DNA of 64,000 bases, from the NCBI GenBank assembly GCA_963700745.1, contig CAVOYT010000009.1, positions 186,001 to 250,000 of the forward strand, given 5' to 3'. The translations under genes were made by a program, and so were the position numbers. Positions 51,013 through 61,616 of the stretch are shown here, piece by piece; the stretch's first letter is position 1; the number at the start of each line of letters is the position of its first letter. The notes below the pieces were generated by a model that did no database searches, was not told the DNA's origin, and worked only from the letters and a program-made list of their open reading frames with translations. This DNA comes from UBA10649 sp963700745 (GTDB lineage Bacteria > Actinomycetota > Actinomycetes > S36-B12).

Positions 51013-51070
51013 TCCGCTGAGGCCGGCCTCTTCTACTCTTAGTGAGGCATGCAGCGGGAGGAGGGTCAAG

Positions 51071-51850
51071 GTGTCGACGACTGTCAGCGAAGCCGATCTG
51101 CGTCACATGCTCGACGTGGTCTCGCAGGAGGCTGAGCGATCTCCAGGCGCCGAGATGCCGGAGAGGGTGCTGCTGGGGCTCGCCGAGCTGATCCCGTGCA
51201 CGCGAGTCTCGTTCTTCGTCCTCGAGCAGATCACTGCGGCCACGATGACCAAGCAGGTGCACGATTTGAGAGCGTTCCCTTCGGATTCAGCGGAGAACGA
51301 CGCCCTCTACGCCAGCGCGTTCTGGGATTGCGTCGCGTGCAGTCACCCAACTGAAATGTCCGGCATGAACGTCACGACGTGGCGTGACTTCTACTCAGAC
51401 CGCGAGTTCGCGCGGTTGCAGATGGCGGAGTACTTCCACGTCATGGATTTCTGGCACGCCCTCCTCCTGTGCATACCATCGCCGCCAGGCGTCTGGCGCC
51501 GGCTGGCGCTGACCCGGGACAAGGGCGACGCGCCGTTCAGCGAACGTGACCGGCTCTTGCTCACGCTCCTCCGCCCCCATCTCACCGAGATCAGGGACCG
51601 CGTCGAGGCCGAGGCGTGCAATGTCCCCACCCTGACTCCCCGCCAGATCGAGTTGCTGCGTTTCGTCGCGGCCGGCAAGACCAACGGGCAGATCTCTCGA
51701 CACCTCGGTGTCTCCGAGGGCACGGTCCGCAAACACCTCGAGAACATCTACGCCAAACTGGACGCGCACAGCCGCACCGAGGCGGTCACCTTGGCTCGAG
51801 TCCTTCTCCGGCCAGCCGCCGTCCCCCGATCCGAACCGAACTCCTTGTGA
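51071..51850 (+). CDS. LuxR-type transcriptional regulator with GAF-like sensor region
   Basis: 259 aa. GTG 51071 has GGAGGAGGG upstream. The first 180 residues look like a GAF-like sensor (PERVLLGLAELIPCTRVSFF; GVWRRLALTRDKGDAPFSER) with several cysteines (IPCTR, DCVACSH, LLCIPS). The C-terminus is a LuxR helix-turn-helix: PTLTPRQIELLRFVAAGKTN followed by GQISRHLGVSEGTVRKHLEN. No receiver domain, so it is not a two-component regulator. Divergent from the secreted protein at 50603. Confidence 0.88.
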   Translation: MSTTVSEADLRHMLDVVSQEAERSPGAEMPERVLLGLAELIPCTRVSFFVLEQITAATMTKQVHDLRAFPSDSAENDALYASAFWDCVACSHPTEMSGMNVTTWRDFYSDREFARLQMAEYFHVMDFWHALLLCIPSPPGVWRRLALTRDKGDAPFSERDRLLLTLLRPHLTEIRDRVEAEACNVPTLTPRQIELLRFVAAGKTNGQISRHLGVSEGTVRKHLENIYAKLDAHSRTEAVTLARVLLRPAAVPRSEPNSL

Positions 51851-51871
51851 AGCAACCTGGAAGCCTCGGTC

Positions 51872-52025
51872 GTGCCACCTGCCTCGACCGAGCGGCTGCG
51901 CCTCCGCGAGTTGAAGCCTGCCGATCTGGACGCGATGGCGCTGCTGCTTCGCAGTCGGAACCCTGTGCGGCTCGCGAAGTGGCTGCGGACGCGAGAAGAC
52001 ACCGAGTGGTGGATCGAGTTCGCAG
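51872..52025 (+). pseudogene. GNAT acetyltransferase N-terminal fragment
   Basis: From GTG 51872 the start TERLRLRELKPADLDAMALL matches the first strand and helix of GNAT acetyltransferases (R-L-x-L-R-x-L-x-P-x-D). The family similarity fades after about 45 residues (TEWWIEFAGD), and no acetyl-CoA-binding loop follows. Treated as a remnant. Confidence 0.5.
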
Positions 52026-52094
52026 GTGACTGCGGGCGCACTACATCGGCACCTACAAGATCGGCAATTACAGAGCGGTGTTGGACTCCTTCGC

Positions 52095-52628
52095 CTTCGA
52101 CCTCGGCCTGGTCGCGGAGCATCCCGACCGGTTCGCCCGTGTCGTCATGTCCAACACCGGCCTTCCCCGGGCGACGTCCCCATGCCGGAGGTGTGGTGGC
52201 GATTCCGGGAAGCGGTGGAGACCTCGCTCCACTGGACGTCGGACGGTTCGTCGCCGCAGGCTGCCGGCGGGGCTGTCCGACGAGGCGCGGACCGGGTACG
52301 ACGCGCCCTTCACCGACGAGCGCTACCTGGCCGGTGCCCGAGCGTTCCCGGGCCTGGTGCCCAACTCCCCTGACGACCCGGCCGCCTCCGCTCAGCGGGC
52401 CGCCTGGGAGTCGCTCCCCGGTTTCGACCGCCCCTTCCTGTGCGCCTTCAGCGACGGCGACCCGATCACGGCAGGTGGCGAGCCGATGGATGCGGGACCG
52501 AATCCCCGGAACTCAAGGCGTCGAGCACGTTGCGATCCGCGACGCCGGCCACTTCGTCCAGGAGGACGCCGGCCCCGAACTCGCTGAGGCAGTCATCCGG
52601 TTCGTCCGCACCACGTGCCGAGCGCTGA
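52095..52628 (+). pseudogene. Haloalkane dehalogenase C-terminal fragment
   Basis: In mixed frames: GLVAEHPDRFARVVMSNTGL, GDVPMPEVWWRFREAVET, GLSDEARTGYDAPFTDERYL, PFLCAFSDGDPITAGGEPM (catalytic acid region) and IRDAGHFVQEDAGPELAEAV (catalytic His). These are the second half of a DhaA-type alpha/beta hydrolase. The first half, with the nucleophile Asp, is missing: upstream is the GNAT fragment instead. At least four indels. Confidence 0.65.
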
Positions 52629-52679
52629 ATGTAGGCGCAAGGGCGTTCGACGTGCAGTGCTCGTCTCACGGTGGAACGG

Positions 52680-53036
52680 TCAAGACCATGGCGTCGACCG
52701 TCGCGAAGCCACGACCCCGTTGACGCCCACGCGGGGAGTACGCAAGCGGTCCGTGGAGCCGTTGTGCCACGCCGCGGGGTGGGCGTAGGTCAACTGGTTC
52801 ATGGGGGCGTGCCGGATCGTGTTGTAGAGCGAGAAGCGGTAGGTGAACTCCGGGGCCAGTCCCCAGACGTACGCCTCACCCGCAAGCCGGGTGATCGTGT
52901 CCAGGTCGGGCGTCGTCTTGGCAGCGGGCACTGCGGCAGCGATGACGGCGCCGGTGGGCGCTCCGGCAGGCGGGGCAGCTAGCGGGCCGGTCACCAGAAG
53001 GGCCGCGAAGACTGCACCCATGACTTGAAGGCTCAT
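52680..53036 (-). pseudogene. DUF1254 protein, 5' fragment
   Basis: ATG 53036 gives MSLQVMGAVFAALLVTGPLA, a signal peptide. Then ITRLAGEAYVWGLAPEFTYR and FSLYNTIRHAPMNQLTYAHP are the first conserved blocks of DUF1254 proteins, which are normally about 400-450 aa. The match stops after RLRTPRVGVNG, about 119 residues in, and no further part is found. Truncated. Confidence 0.65.
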
Positions 53037-53213
53037 GGATCTCACCCCGTTCCCACGGCGCCGGATTGAGCAACCACCTCGGCGGACCGATCCCAGTATC
53101 TTGCGAAGCCGAGCAGGAAGCGCGCCAGGCCGGCTTGGGCACGTTGACGACGCTTGCTGTCTCCGGTGCGCGTCGGAGCGTCGCGCGGGGCGTCGCAGCA
53201 GCAGAATGATCCG

Positions 53214-53981
53214 GTGACCCCGGCACCCCAGCGGCTCGACCGGCGCACCCTCGGGACCGAGGTCGTCCTGGTCCTGCTCGTCTCGTTGGGTGCTTCGGCC
53301 ATCCGCGCGCTCCTCTACCTGCTCTCCTCCCTGACCGGCGGCGAGCCGCTGTCGGCCCAGAGCGCCACGATCATCCGCTCGTTCACGCCCGACCGGCCCT
53401 GGCTGGACCTGCTCTACCAACTCGCGCAGATCACGCTGGCCTTGGTGCCGGTGCTGCTGGTGGCCCACCTGCTCCGCCGCTCGGGGGAAGGGCTGCGGGG
53501 CATCGGGTTCGACGCGTCCCAGCCGGGTCGGGATGCCGTTCGCGGCGTGGTGCTCGCGGCCGTCGTCGGCGGCACGGGTCTGGCCTTCTACCTCGCGATG
53601 TACGCGGCAGGCCTGAATCTGCGCGTCGTCCCCTCGGCCCTGGGAGACGCATGGTGGTCGCTGCCCGTCCTCGTCCTGGCGGCGGTCGAGAACGCCCTGC
53701 TCGAGGAGGTCGTGGTCCTGGGCTACCTGATCCACCGGCTGCGTCAGATCGGCTGGGGCCCTGGCGCGGCGATTACGACCAGCGCAGTCGTCCGCGCGGC
53801 CTACCACCTCTATCAGGGGTTCGGCGGGTTCGTCGGCAACCTGGTGATGGGCCTGCTGTTCGGCTGGCTGTTCACCCGATGGCGCCGAACGACCCCGTTC
53901 GTCGTCGCGCACGCGCTCATCGACATCGTTGCCTTCGTCGGGTACGCGGTGCTGCGCGAACGGGTCGGCTGGCTGCCGTAG
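53214..53981 (+). CDS. CPBP-family intramembrane metalloprotease
   Basis: 255 aa from GTG 53214 (frame open to 53154). About eight helices. Active-site motifs: ENALLEEVVVLGYLIHRLRQ (E-E-x3-G/R), VVRAAYHLYQGFGGFVGNL (His) and FVVAHALIDIVAFVGY (final His). The arginine of the EExxxR motif is replaced by glycine (EEVVVLG), so activity is likely but not certain. Function unknown; family members process peptides or prenylated proteins. Confidence 0.85.
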   Translation: MTPAPQRLDRRTLGTEVVLVLLVSLGASAIRALLYLLSSLTGGEPLSAQSATIIRSFTPDRPWLDLLYQLAQITLALVPVLLVAHLLRRSGEGLRGIGFDASQPGRDAVRGVVLAAVVGGTGLAFYLAMYAAGLNLRVVPSALGDAWWSLPVLVLAAVENALLEEVVVLGYLIHRLRQIGWGPGAAITTSAVVRAAYHLYQGFGGFVGNLVMGLLFGWLFTRWRRTTPFVVAHALIDIVAFVGYAVLRERVGWLP

Positions 53982-54041
53982 CCGACTGCCGCTATTCAGG
54001 AAGGTGGCGGCAGTCGGCCCTGGCAAGGCAAAGCGAGCGAA

Positions 54042-54674
54042 TCAGCCCGACGGCAGAGTGATCCAGCGCAGGTACGGCTTGACCTCTTCGACGTCGCCGA
54101 AACGCTCGACCGCCTCGGCCGTCGGCATCGTGGCCGAGACGACGACGCGATCGCCGGGCGTCCAGTCAGCGGGAGTCGACACCGGCACGGCGTCGGTCAG
54201 CTGCAGCGCGTCGATGACCCGCAGGATCTCGTCGAAGTTGCGGCCGACGGACTTCGGGTAGGTCAAGGTGAGCCGGACCTTGTTCTCCGGATCGATGATG
54301 AACACCGACCGCACGCTCGAGGTGTCGCCCTCGCCCGGGTGGATCATGTCGTAGAGCTCGGACACGGTCCGGTCGGGATCGGCGATGATCGGGAAGTTCA
54401 GGTCGGTGCCGCCGATCTCGCCGATGTCGCCGGCCCAGCCGCGGTGGTCCTCGATCGGGTCGACCGAGATGGCGATCGCCTTGACGCCACGCTTGTCGAA
54501 CTCGCCCTTGAGTGACGAGGCGCGGCCAAGCTCAGTGGTGCAGACCGGCGTGTAGTCGGCCGGATGACTGAACAGCACGGCCCAGCTCCCGGCCTTCCAG
54601 TCGTGGAAGGAGAGGGTGCCGTCGGTGGTCTCTGCAGTGAAGTCGGGGGCCTCGTCGCCCAGTCGGATGCTCAT
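54042..54674 (-). CDS. 1-Cys peroxiredoxin (Prx6 type)
   Basis: 210 aa, intact. ATG 54674 has GAAGGA upstream. The peroxidatic cysteine lies in LFSHPADYTPVCTTELGRAS. The C-terminal part has the Prx6 dimer arm (VRLTLTYPKSVGRNFDEILR; DALQLTDAVPVSTPADWTPG). Detoxifies hydroperoxides in the cytoplasm. Divergent from the MobA gene by 101 bases. Confidence 0.93.
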   Translation of the reverse strand: MSIRLGDEAPDFTAETTDGTLSFHDWKAGSWAVLFSHPADYTPVCTTELGRASSLKGEFDKRGVKAIAISVDPIEDHRGWAGDIGEIGGTDLNFPIIADPDRTVSELYDMIHPGEGDTSSVRSVFIIDPENKVRLTLTYPKSVGRNFDEILRVIDALQLTDAVPVSTPADWTPGDRVVVSATMPTAEAVERFGDVEEVKPYLRWITLPSG

Positions 54675-54775
54675 GCGGTCCTTCTCCTCGCTCGGTTGGG
54701 TGTTCATGCGGATCATGGCAGATGCGCACCCGGGATTGCAGCGCTGCGCGGCCTCGGCCGTGACAGGCTGCTCCC

Positions 54776-55639
54776 GTGCGGCCATCGTCCGGCTGGTCCG
54801 TCATCGTGGTCGCCGGCGGCCACGGCCGCCGACTTGGTGGCGTCGACAAGGCCGGCATCGTGCTCGGTGGCGTCACAACGCTGGACATGATCCTTGACGC
54901 GATCCCGCCCGAGATGCCCGTGGTGGTATCGGGACCGGAGCGGTCGACACGTCGCCCCGTCGTGTTCAGGCAGGAGTCGCCCCCGGATGGCGGTCCCGTG
55001 GCCGGAATCGCAGCAGCAATGGAAGCGATCTCCACTACCGGGGTCGTGATCATGGCAACGGACATGCCCTGGTCCGCGCAGCTCCTTCCGGTCTTCTCGA
55101 ACACTTCTTCACTGCCGGTGCCGACGTCGTGATCCCCGTGGACTCCGGGGGGCGGCGGCAACCACTGCTCAGCGCCTGGAATGCCGACGCACTTCGACGG
55201 ATTCTGGGTGCCCTGGGGGATGCTCGGGATCGGTCGGTGCGCGACCTGACCGAACGGGCTCACCCGGTCATCTGGGTCCTGGGCGAACGCGAGACGGCGT
55301 TGATCGCCGACATCGACACGGCGACGGAACTGAGGGCCGCGCGGGCGCGGGCCGACGACCTTAGGCTGGCTGATGCAGACGATGCCACGCACGACGAAGG
55401 GACTCCCGCCATGGAAGAGTGGATTCAGGCCGTCCGACTCGAACTCGGACTTGATGACTCCGTCGACGTTGACGTCATCCTCGATGTCGCCCGCGTCGCT
55501 GCGCACAATCGTCGCTCGGCCCGCCGCGCCGGTCACCACCTACTTGCTGGGCGTGGCAGTGGGACGGGGTGCGGACCTGCGGAATCGACGGCGCTCGTCA
55601 GCGCGCTACTCGCCGGATCGCTGGCCACCGGGCGAATAG
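54776..55639 (+). CDS. MobA-like nucleotidyltransferase fused to DUF6457
   Basis: About 287 aa. GTG 54776 gives VRPSSGWSVIVVAGGHGRRL and GGVDKAGIVLGG, the nucleotide loop of molybdenum cofactor guanylyltransferase MobA; PPDGGPVAGIAAAMEAI and IMATDMPW follow (metal Asp). After a frameshift near 55100 the fold ends with VIPVDSGGRRQPLLSAWNAD. In the same frame a linker leads into MEEWIQAVRLELGLDDSVDV and, after another indel near 55505, VARPAAPVTTYLLGVAVGRG, the DUF6457 domain often found with MobA. Likely molybdopterin dinucleotide synthesis. Confidence 0.8.
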
Positions 55640-55698
55640 CGCTTTCGCTCATTCACGCACACGCGCTAGGTACGATTGCGGAGGAGGAAGGGGCCGGG

Positions 55699-57861
55699 AT
55701 GCGAGTCTGGCCGTTCGATCGGGATCGCAACGTCGACCGCCGGATCTCAAGCCAGACGGGGACAGGAACGTCCCCGCGATCGACCTGGTGGCTGCCCGGA
55801 TTCGGCGCCGGCCTTGCCGCGGTCCTCGTTGTCGCGGTGCAACCGTCCGATTCAACGATCTGGGACTTCACCTTCCTCGTCGCCACGCTGGCTCGCTCGT
55901 CATCCTGCTGGGTGCCGCGATCGGAATGCCACGCGGGGTTCGTACGGTGTGGTGGTCCCTTCTGGCGTTGCAGGCCTGACCATGTCCGCCCAAGCGCTGA
56001 GCGACTACCAAGAGAACGCGCCTGACGAAGCGACGTCCTTCCCAGGGTTGATCGAACTCCTGTCACTAGCCGCGTATCTACCCGTACTGATCGCGCTCGG
56101 GATGATGATGAGACGCCTGTCTCCAGGGGCGGGGCCGCGACGCGCTGATCGACGCATCCATCCTCTCCGTGACGGCCGGACTGGTGTTCGCGCTCTTCTT
56201 GGCGGTCCCCCTGCTGAGCTCGCCGATCGGAGACCCGACGGCAGCATCGATCACCCTCGCGTACCTCGTGCTCGACTTCGTCGTCCTCGCTAGCCTCATC
56301 TGGTTGCTCGTCGGTGGGGGTCGACCACGCCCCGCCTTGCTCCTCGTCTCCCTGTCTTTGACCTTCACCCTGATAGCGAATGTCGCCCGCGACATCGCCT
56401 TGGCGCAGCAGGAGTCCCTCCCCAGTCACCAGCTGCTCGACGCGCTCCTGATCGCCGCTCTGATCACCATGGCCGCGGCCGCTACCACTCCGAGCGCGGA
56501 GGCCATCACCACTCCGCCAACGCAGGACACCGTTCACGCATCAACCTCTCGCCTGATCGTGCTGGCGCTGGGCGTGCTCGCCGTGCCAAGCCTCGTGGCA
56601 CTGAGGCTCTGGGGGATGGCCGACCAAACCACCGTGCTGCTGTCATTGGGTGCCGTGTTCATCATCATCCTGGCGGTCTGGCGCATCACACTCCTCGTGG
56701 CAGCCCTCGAGAGACAGCAACACGTCACCGAACTCGTGCTGGACTCGGCAGGTGACGGCATCGTGGGGCTCGACCGTGAAGGCAACGTCCTCTTCGCCAA
56801 TCTGGCGGCCCGTCGCATGCTCGGCTGCCGGGAGGACGACCTGATCGGCCGGCGCTTCCATGACGTCGCCCACCACGAGTACCCGGATGGCCGGCCCTTC
56901 CCCTGGTTGGAGTGCCCCGTCCGAGAACTCGTGATGTCGGGGAGCGAGGCCTACCTTCCGGATCACGTGTACGTCCGACGCGATGGCACGTCGTTCCCCG
57001 TCGAGATCGTCCTGTCGCCGCTCTTCTCCGAAGGCACCGCTGTCGGGGCGGTTCAGTCGTTCCGGGACGTGTCCGAGCGAACCGCAGTAGACGAGTTGAA
57101 GCGCCAGCTCGTATCGGTCGTGAGCCACGAGCTGCGGACCCCCTTGACCTCGATCCACGGAAGCCTGCGGATGCTTGACTCTGGGATCGTCGGGTCGCTG
57201 AACGACGACCAACGAGAACTTCTCACCATGGCGGTCGTCAACAGCGATCGGCTCGGACGGCTCGTGAACGACATTCTCGACATCGAGCGGCTGGACGCCG
57301 GTCGCATGCCGTTGAAGCCCGAACTCACCGATGCACTGGTACTTGCTGAGCAGGCGGTGGTCGGCATTGGAGGCGCAGCCGGCGCGGCCGGAGTCCGACT
57401 CAGCGTCGAAGATCTCTCGGAGGGTGCATCCACGGCTGTGTGGGCCGATCCGCACCGGATCCTCCAGGTGCTGACCAACCTGCTGGGCAACGCCATCAAG
57501 TTCAGCGAGTCGCCAGTCCACGGTTCGCGTCACAGTCGAGGGCTCGGCAGATACCGTTCGCATTGCTGTCATCGACACTGGGCGGGGAATCCCCGAGGAT
57601 CAGTTGGTCTCGGTCTTCGATCGCTTCAGGCAGGTGGATGTCGGCGACGCCCGGCGAGAGGGCGGGACGGGTCTAGGTTTGGCGATCGCCAAGGAGTTGG
57701 TCGAGCGCAGTGGCGGTACCCTCACGGTCTCCAGTGTGCTCGGCGTAGGGAGCACGTTCACGACAACTCTCCCCGCTGCGGCCCCGGCCGATACCGAGGA
57801 CGCGACCGACAGGATCGCCGTCGAAGCCACACGAGACGTCGTCGCACAGGAGGCCCCATGA
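55699..57861 (+). CDS. Membrane-bound PAS-domain sensor histidine kinase
   Basis: About 720 aa across frameshifts near 55895, 55975, 56150 and 57520. ATG 55699 has GAGGAGGAAGGGG upstream. The first 330 residues hold about nine helices (WLPGFGAGLAAVLVVAVQPS onward), resembling a MASE-type sensor. A PAS domain follows (TELVLDSAGDGIVGLDREGN), then HisKA with VVSHELRTPLTSIHGSLRML (phospho-His), N box LTNLLGNAIKF, G1 DTGRGIPEDQLVSVFDRF and G2 GGTGLGLAIAKELVERSGGT. Stop overlaps the response regulator start (ATGA). Confidence 0.87.
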
Positions 57862-58228
57862 CTCGGTCCGTCCTCGTCGTCGACGACGAACCGGACGTCC
57901 GCACCCTGGCCGTGATGAGCCTGGGCGCGTCGGCGGATACCGGGTTCGAGCGGCGTCGTCGGGCGCCGAGTGCCTCGCTGAACTCGCCGTTGAACTGCCG
58001 GACGTCGTCCTCCTGGACGTAATGATGCCGGAGATGGACGGTCCGGCGACCCTCGACGCGATTCGGTCGAACACGCACGCGCATGGAGTTCCCGTCGTGT
58101 TCCTCACGGCGGGGGTCGTCAATGCCGATCTGGATCGACTGCGGGTCCTCCCCGTGTCCGGCGTCCTGCGCAAGCCCTTCGATCCTCTGACCCTGCCCAG
58201 CGAGCTGGCCCGACTGCTGGACTGGTGA
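57858..58228 (+). CDS. Single-domain response regulator
   Basis: About 123 aa. MTRSVLVVDDEPDVRTLAVM supplies the acidic pocket, LLDVMMPEMDGPATLDAIRS the phospho-acceptor Asp, VPVVFLTAGV the Thr switch and VLRKPFDPLTLPSEL the conserved Lys. A frameshift near 57925-57960 interrupts the second helix. No output domain, so it may act by protein contact. Partner of the kinase encoded just before it. Confidence 0.85.
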
Positions 58229-58268
58229 ACCGGCCCTGTCCCGCTGGGTCTCCGCGTAGGCTGCACTG

Positions 58269-59603
58269 GTGCGCCGCATCCTCCTTATCGCCGGAATAGC
58301 CGCCTCGCTCGCCCTGGCGGCCTGCTCGTCGGACTCCTCCCCCGAGCCGACGTGCGGTCCGGCAGCCCCACAGCGGCGCCCACGCCTTCGGCCACCGCAC
58401 GACGCCCGCGAGCCCGTCCGCCACCCCGTCGCGCGACCGTTGCCGGTCCGTCAATCGACATTCCGGCGACGATCACGGGCATGCACGTGGCGGGGGTCCA
58501 GGACGGCGCATGGCCCGATTCCAATGTCCCGTTCGGTGCGCTGCGCCTGTGGGACTCAGGGACGCAATGGTCAGCGGTCGAAGCGGTCAAGGGAAAGTAC
58601 GACTGGACGCTGCTCGATCGCGCCGTCGCCAACGCCGAGTCACACAAGATCAAGGACATCCTGCTCGTTCTCGGATCGACCCCCACCTGGAACGCGAAGC
58701 GCGTCACAGCGGGGGACTATCCGGTTCCGGGCGCCGCCTCCCCACCGAAGAGCGTGGCGCCCTGGGACGCGTTCGTTCGAGCGGTCGCGAAGCGCTACAA
58801 GGGCCGCATCACGTCGTACCAGGTGTGGAACGAGGCCAGCCTCACGATGTTCTGGAACGGTACCCCCGAACTCATGGCCGACCTCACCAAGCGAGCCTCC
58901 GACATCATCCATGAGGTCGATCCGAAGGCCACGGTGGTGGCAGCGAGCACGACGGTGAGGCTTGACGGCGCCTTCAACCGCTTCTTCCCTCGCTACCTGG
59001 CGGCGCTGGCTGAACTCGACTGGCCGGTCGACGTCTTCGCGGCGCACCTCTATCCGACGAGTCGCGGCTCGACCGACGACCGCGCCGACTACATCCAGCA
59101 GGTCGTGGATGTCCTTGACGAGGCCGGCGCTCCTGAGCTGCCGATCTGGGACACCGAACTCAATTACGGCCTCGCGGGCCCCGGACCCGAGAATCCCCTG
59201 CAGAAGATCACCGGCAGCAAGGCCCGGGACTGGGTGGTGGAGACCGCCTTCGACTCATTGGCGCCTGGGGCTCTCCCGCACCTACTGGTACATCTGGACG
59301 CCGGAGCCCTACCCACTGCTGGGACTGCAGCTGACAAACGACTCAGGTGCGGCGAAGGGCTTGCGCGTCGTCGATCAGTGGATCGTCGGTGCCACGACCC
59401 CGGGGTGCACCGACGACGGTTCGGTCACCACGTGCCCGATCGACAAGCAGGGGGTGCCGTCGCTGATCGCCTGGGCGGACGACGGTGACGGCAGCCTGAT
59501 CGCACCTCCGGGCTACACCCAGGTCTGCACGACCGCCAACAAGTGCACGCCGATCGAGGGGCCGGTCACCGTCGACGAGACGCCGGTTCGACTCCTCCAG
59601 TAG
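58269..59603 (+). CDS. Glycoside hydrolase (GH39/GH5-like) lipoprotein
   Basis: About 445 aa. GTG 58269 gives VRRILLIAGIAASLALAAC, lipobox LAAC, then a Pro/Arg/Thr linker across a frameshift near 58350. The catalytic domain is a (beta/alpha)8 barrel: ATITGMHVAGVQDGAWPDSN, ILLVLGSTPTWNAKR, general acid in SYQVWNEASLTMFWNG and nucleophile in ELPIWDTELNYGLAGPG. After a frameshift near 59270 it ends with a small Cys-containing domain (TTPGCTDDG; QVCTTANKCTPIEG). Anchored outside the cell; substrate unknown. Confidence 0.82.
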
Positions 59604-59645
59604 GCGATCCACCGTCGACCACGATCGCGACGTACTGTGGTCCGC

Positions 59646-61220
59646 GTGAGGCGTCTGGTGTCCACGGCCGCAGCCGTCGGGCTTGTTCGCGCTGTCCTGG
59701 GCTCGCCTCCCGCGTCGGCGGCGGACGGAGTTCGGGCCAAGGACTCGCCGCGCGCCGCAGCGGAATGGTCGATGGTGGCGCAGTCGAAGGATGCCAACGG
59801 CGACGGTTTCATCGATGGCGACGGCGGAGTGCCCGCGTCGGGCGCGCTGTCCTCTCGCCCGTCCACGACGATCGTGGGCGAGGGCAACCGTGTCGCTCAG
59901 GCCGAATGAGCGGCTGATCGACGGGCAGCTCTCCTGGTACCTGTCCCCCCGCGGGTACCCGGTTCGTCTCGACGCCTGTTCCTCGCGCGGTGAGCGCTTC
60001 CGCTGGCGGGTCAGCAGCAGCGGCGGCGTCACCGTCCTCACGACCGACTGGCGAGCGCTGGGCAAGCGCGGCTGCGCCCGGACGGTCTTCCTCCCTGAAG
60101 CCGACTACGTCCTCACGCTTGACGTGCGCAGCGGATCGCAGAGGGACTCGACCTCGGTGCCGGCGAGCGTCCAGAACATCCTGATCGTCGCGATGGGCGA
60201 CTCGTACGCCTCCGGCGAGGGCAATCCTCGCAACGTCCGCTCATGGCTTCGTCGAGGCGGGGCCTTCGTCCCCTACTGGGACGACGATCCGTGCCATCGC
60301 AGCACGCGTGCCGGACCGGCACAGGCCGCCCTGGCCCTCGAGAAGGCCTCGCGGACGACATCCGTGACCCTCGTCTTCGTCGCCTGTTCCGGGGCCACCG
60401 TCGACCGCGGCGTCCTCGGCCCGCAGGTCGCCGCGGGACAGTCCGAGAGCCAGATCGAGCAGGCCACCCGCCTGCTCGGCGGCAGGGAGGCGGACCTCGT
60501 CCTCCTCTCCGGTGGGCGGCAACGACGTCGGGTTCACGTCTGTCCTCGAGACGTGCGCCCGCAACGTCGACTGCCCCACCGTGCGGGCTTCCTCGGGCCC
60601 CCTCTCCGGCTACCCGACCCTCCAGACCGGCATCCAGGCGCAGACGGCCGAACTGCCGGGCGACTTCGACCGGGTGTCTGCTTGCATCGGCGGATCGGCC
60701 TGCCGGCTGGCCGACGGACGAACCGTGGACGCCCTCCCACTGGCGCGGCCGGGCACGTCCTTCCGGTGCTCTACCCCGACATCACGCGCGCCGCAGACGG
60801 GGCGCCCTGTTCGTACCTGACGATCGGGCAGAAGGACTTCGCCTGGGCGCGGGACACCGTCCTCGTTCCCGCTCCGGTGAATCCCTATCCGTACCCACTC
60901 AGCCCGCGGCGGAACGGCCAGCCTCTCGATGACGGCGGGGTCGCTGAACCAGCAGATCGCGAGCACGTCGAGGATCGATCGCTGGAGTCCGGTCACCGGG
61001 GCGTGGTCCGCGTCGGGTGACTCGGCAGTGGGCCACGGGGTGTGCGCGGGAGGCGACGGCGTGGGTCTTCGCGTTCACCGGGTTCAGCGCCCTGCCCAGC
61101 GCGTCATTCCACCCCAACCCCGAGGGCCAGGCGGTTCTGGGCACGGGCGATCGCGCAGGCCGCGACGGCGGCGCTGGCGTCCTGACGCCGTCGGACGGAG
61201 CACCGCTGCGCGGGTGGTAG
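59646..61220 (+). CDS. Secreted SGNH/GDSL hydrolase with EF-hand loop
   Basis: About 525 aa with indels near 59905, 60515, 60755, 60935, 61040 and 61160. GTG 59646 gives VRRLVSTAAAVGLVRAVLG, then PPASAADG, a signal peptide. KDANGDGFIDGDGG is a calcium-binding EF-hand-type loop. The hydrolase blocks are: block I VAMGDSYASGEGNPR (nucleophile Ser), block III GGNDVGF, and block V near SASFHPNPEGQAVLG (catalytic His). Several cysteines (DPCHRST; ETCARNVDC; ACIGGSACR) probably pair. An esterase or lipase outside the cell. Confidence 0.78.
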
Positions 61221-61233
61221 CCTTTCTGCTCGC

Positions 61234-61308
<75 letters not shown>

Positions 61309-61339
61309 GTTCGAATTTTCCGGAATTTTCAAGCCGGAG

Positions 61340-61616
61340 TTAGCCTCCGGCGACCGCTGGAATGATCGAGATGCTCGCGCCGTCAGGCGTGGGCGTCTGC
61401 AGATCCTCGAGGAACCGCACGTCATCGTCGTTGACGTACACGTTGACGAAACGACGCAGCCGTCCCTCGTCATCGAGGACGCGGGCGCCGATCCCCGGGA
61501 ACTGCTCGTCGAGGTTCGCCAGGGCCTCGGCGAGAGTTGCCTCCCGTCACCGTGACGTCGGACGACCCGCCCGTGTAGGTGCGAAGGATGGTGGGAACCT
61601 TGACGGAGATGCTCAT
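61340..61616 (-). CDS. MoaD/ThiS-like sulfur carrier protein
   Basis: About 91 aa. ATG 61616 overlaps the stop of the threonine-synthase-like gene (ATGA). MSISVKVPTILRTYTGGSSD, and after a frameshift near 61545, LANLDEQFPGIGARVLDDEG, RRFVNVYVNDDDVRFLEDLQ and the end IIPAVAGG. This is a beta-grasp fold with C-terminal Gly-Gly, the thiocarboxylate-bearing tail of MoaD, ThiS and CysO. Coupling with a PLP enzyme parallels CysO-CysM. It probably delivers sulfide for an amino acid. Confidence 0.82.
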
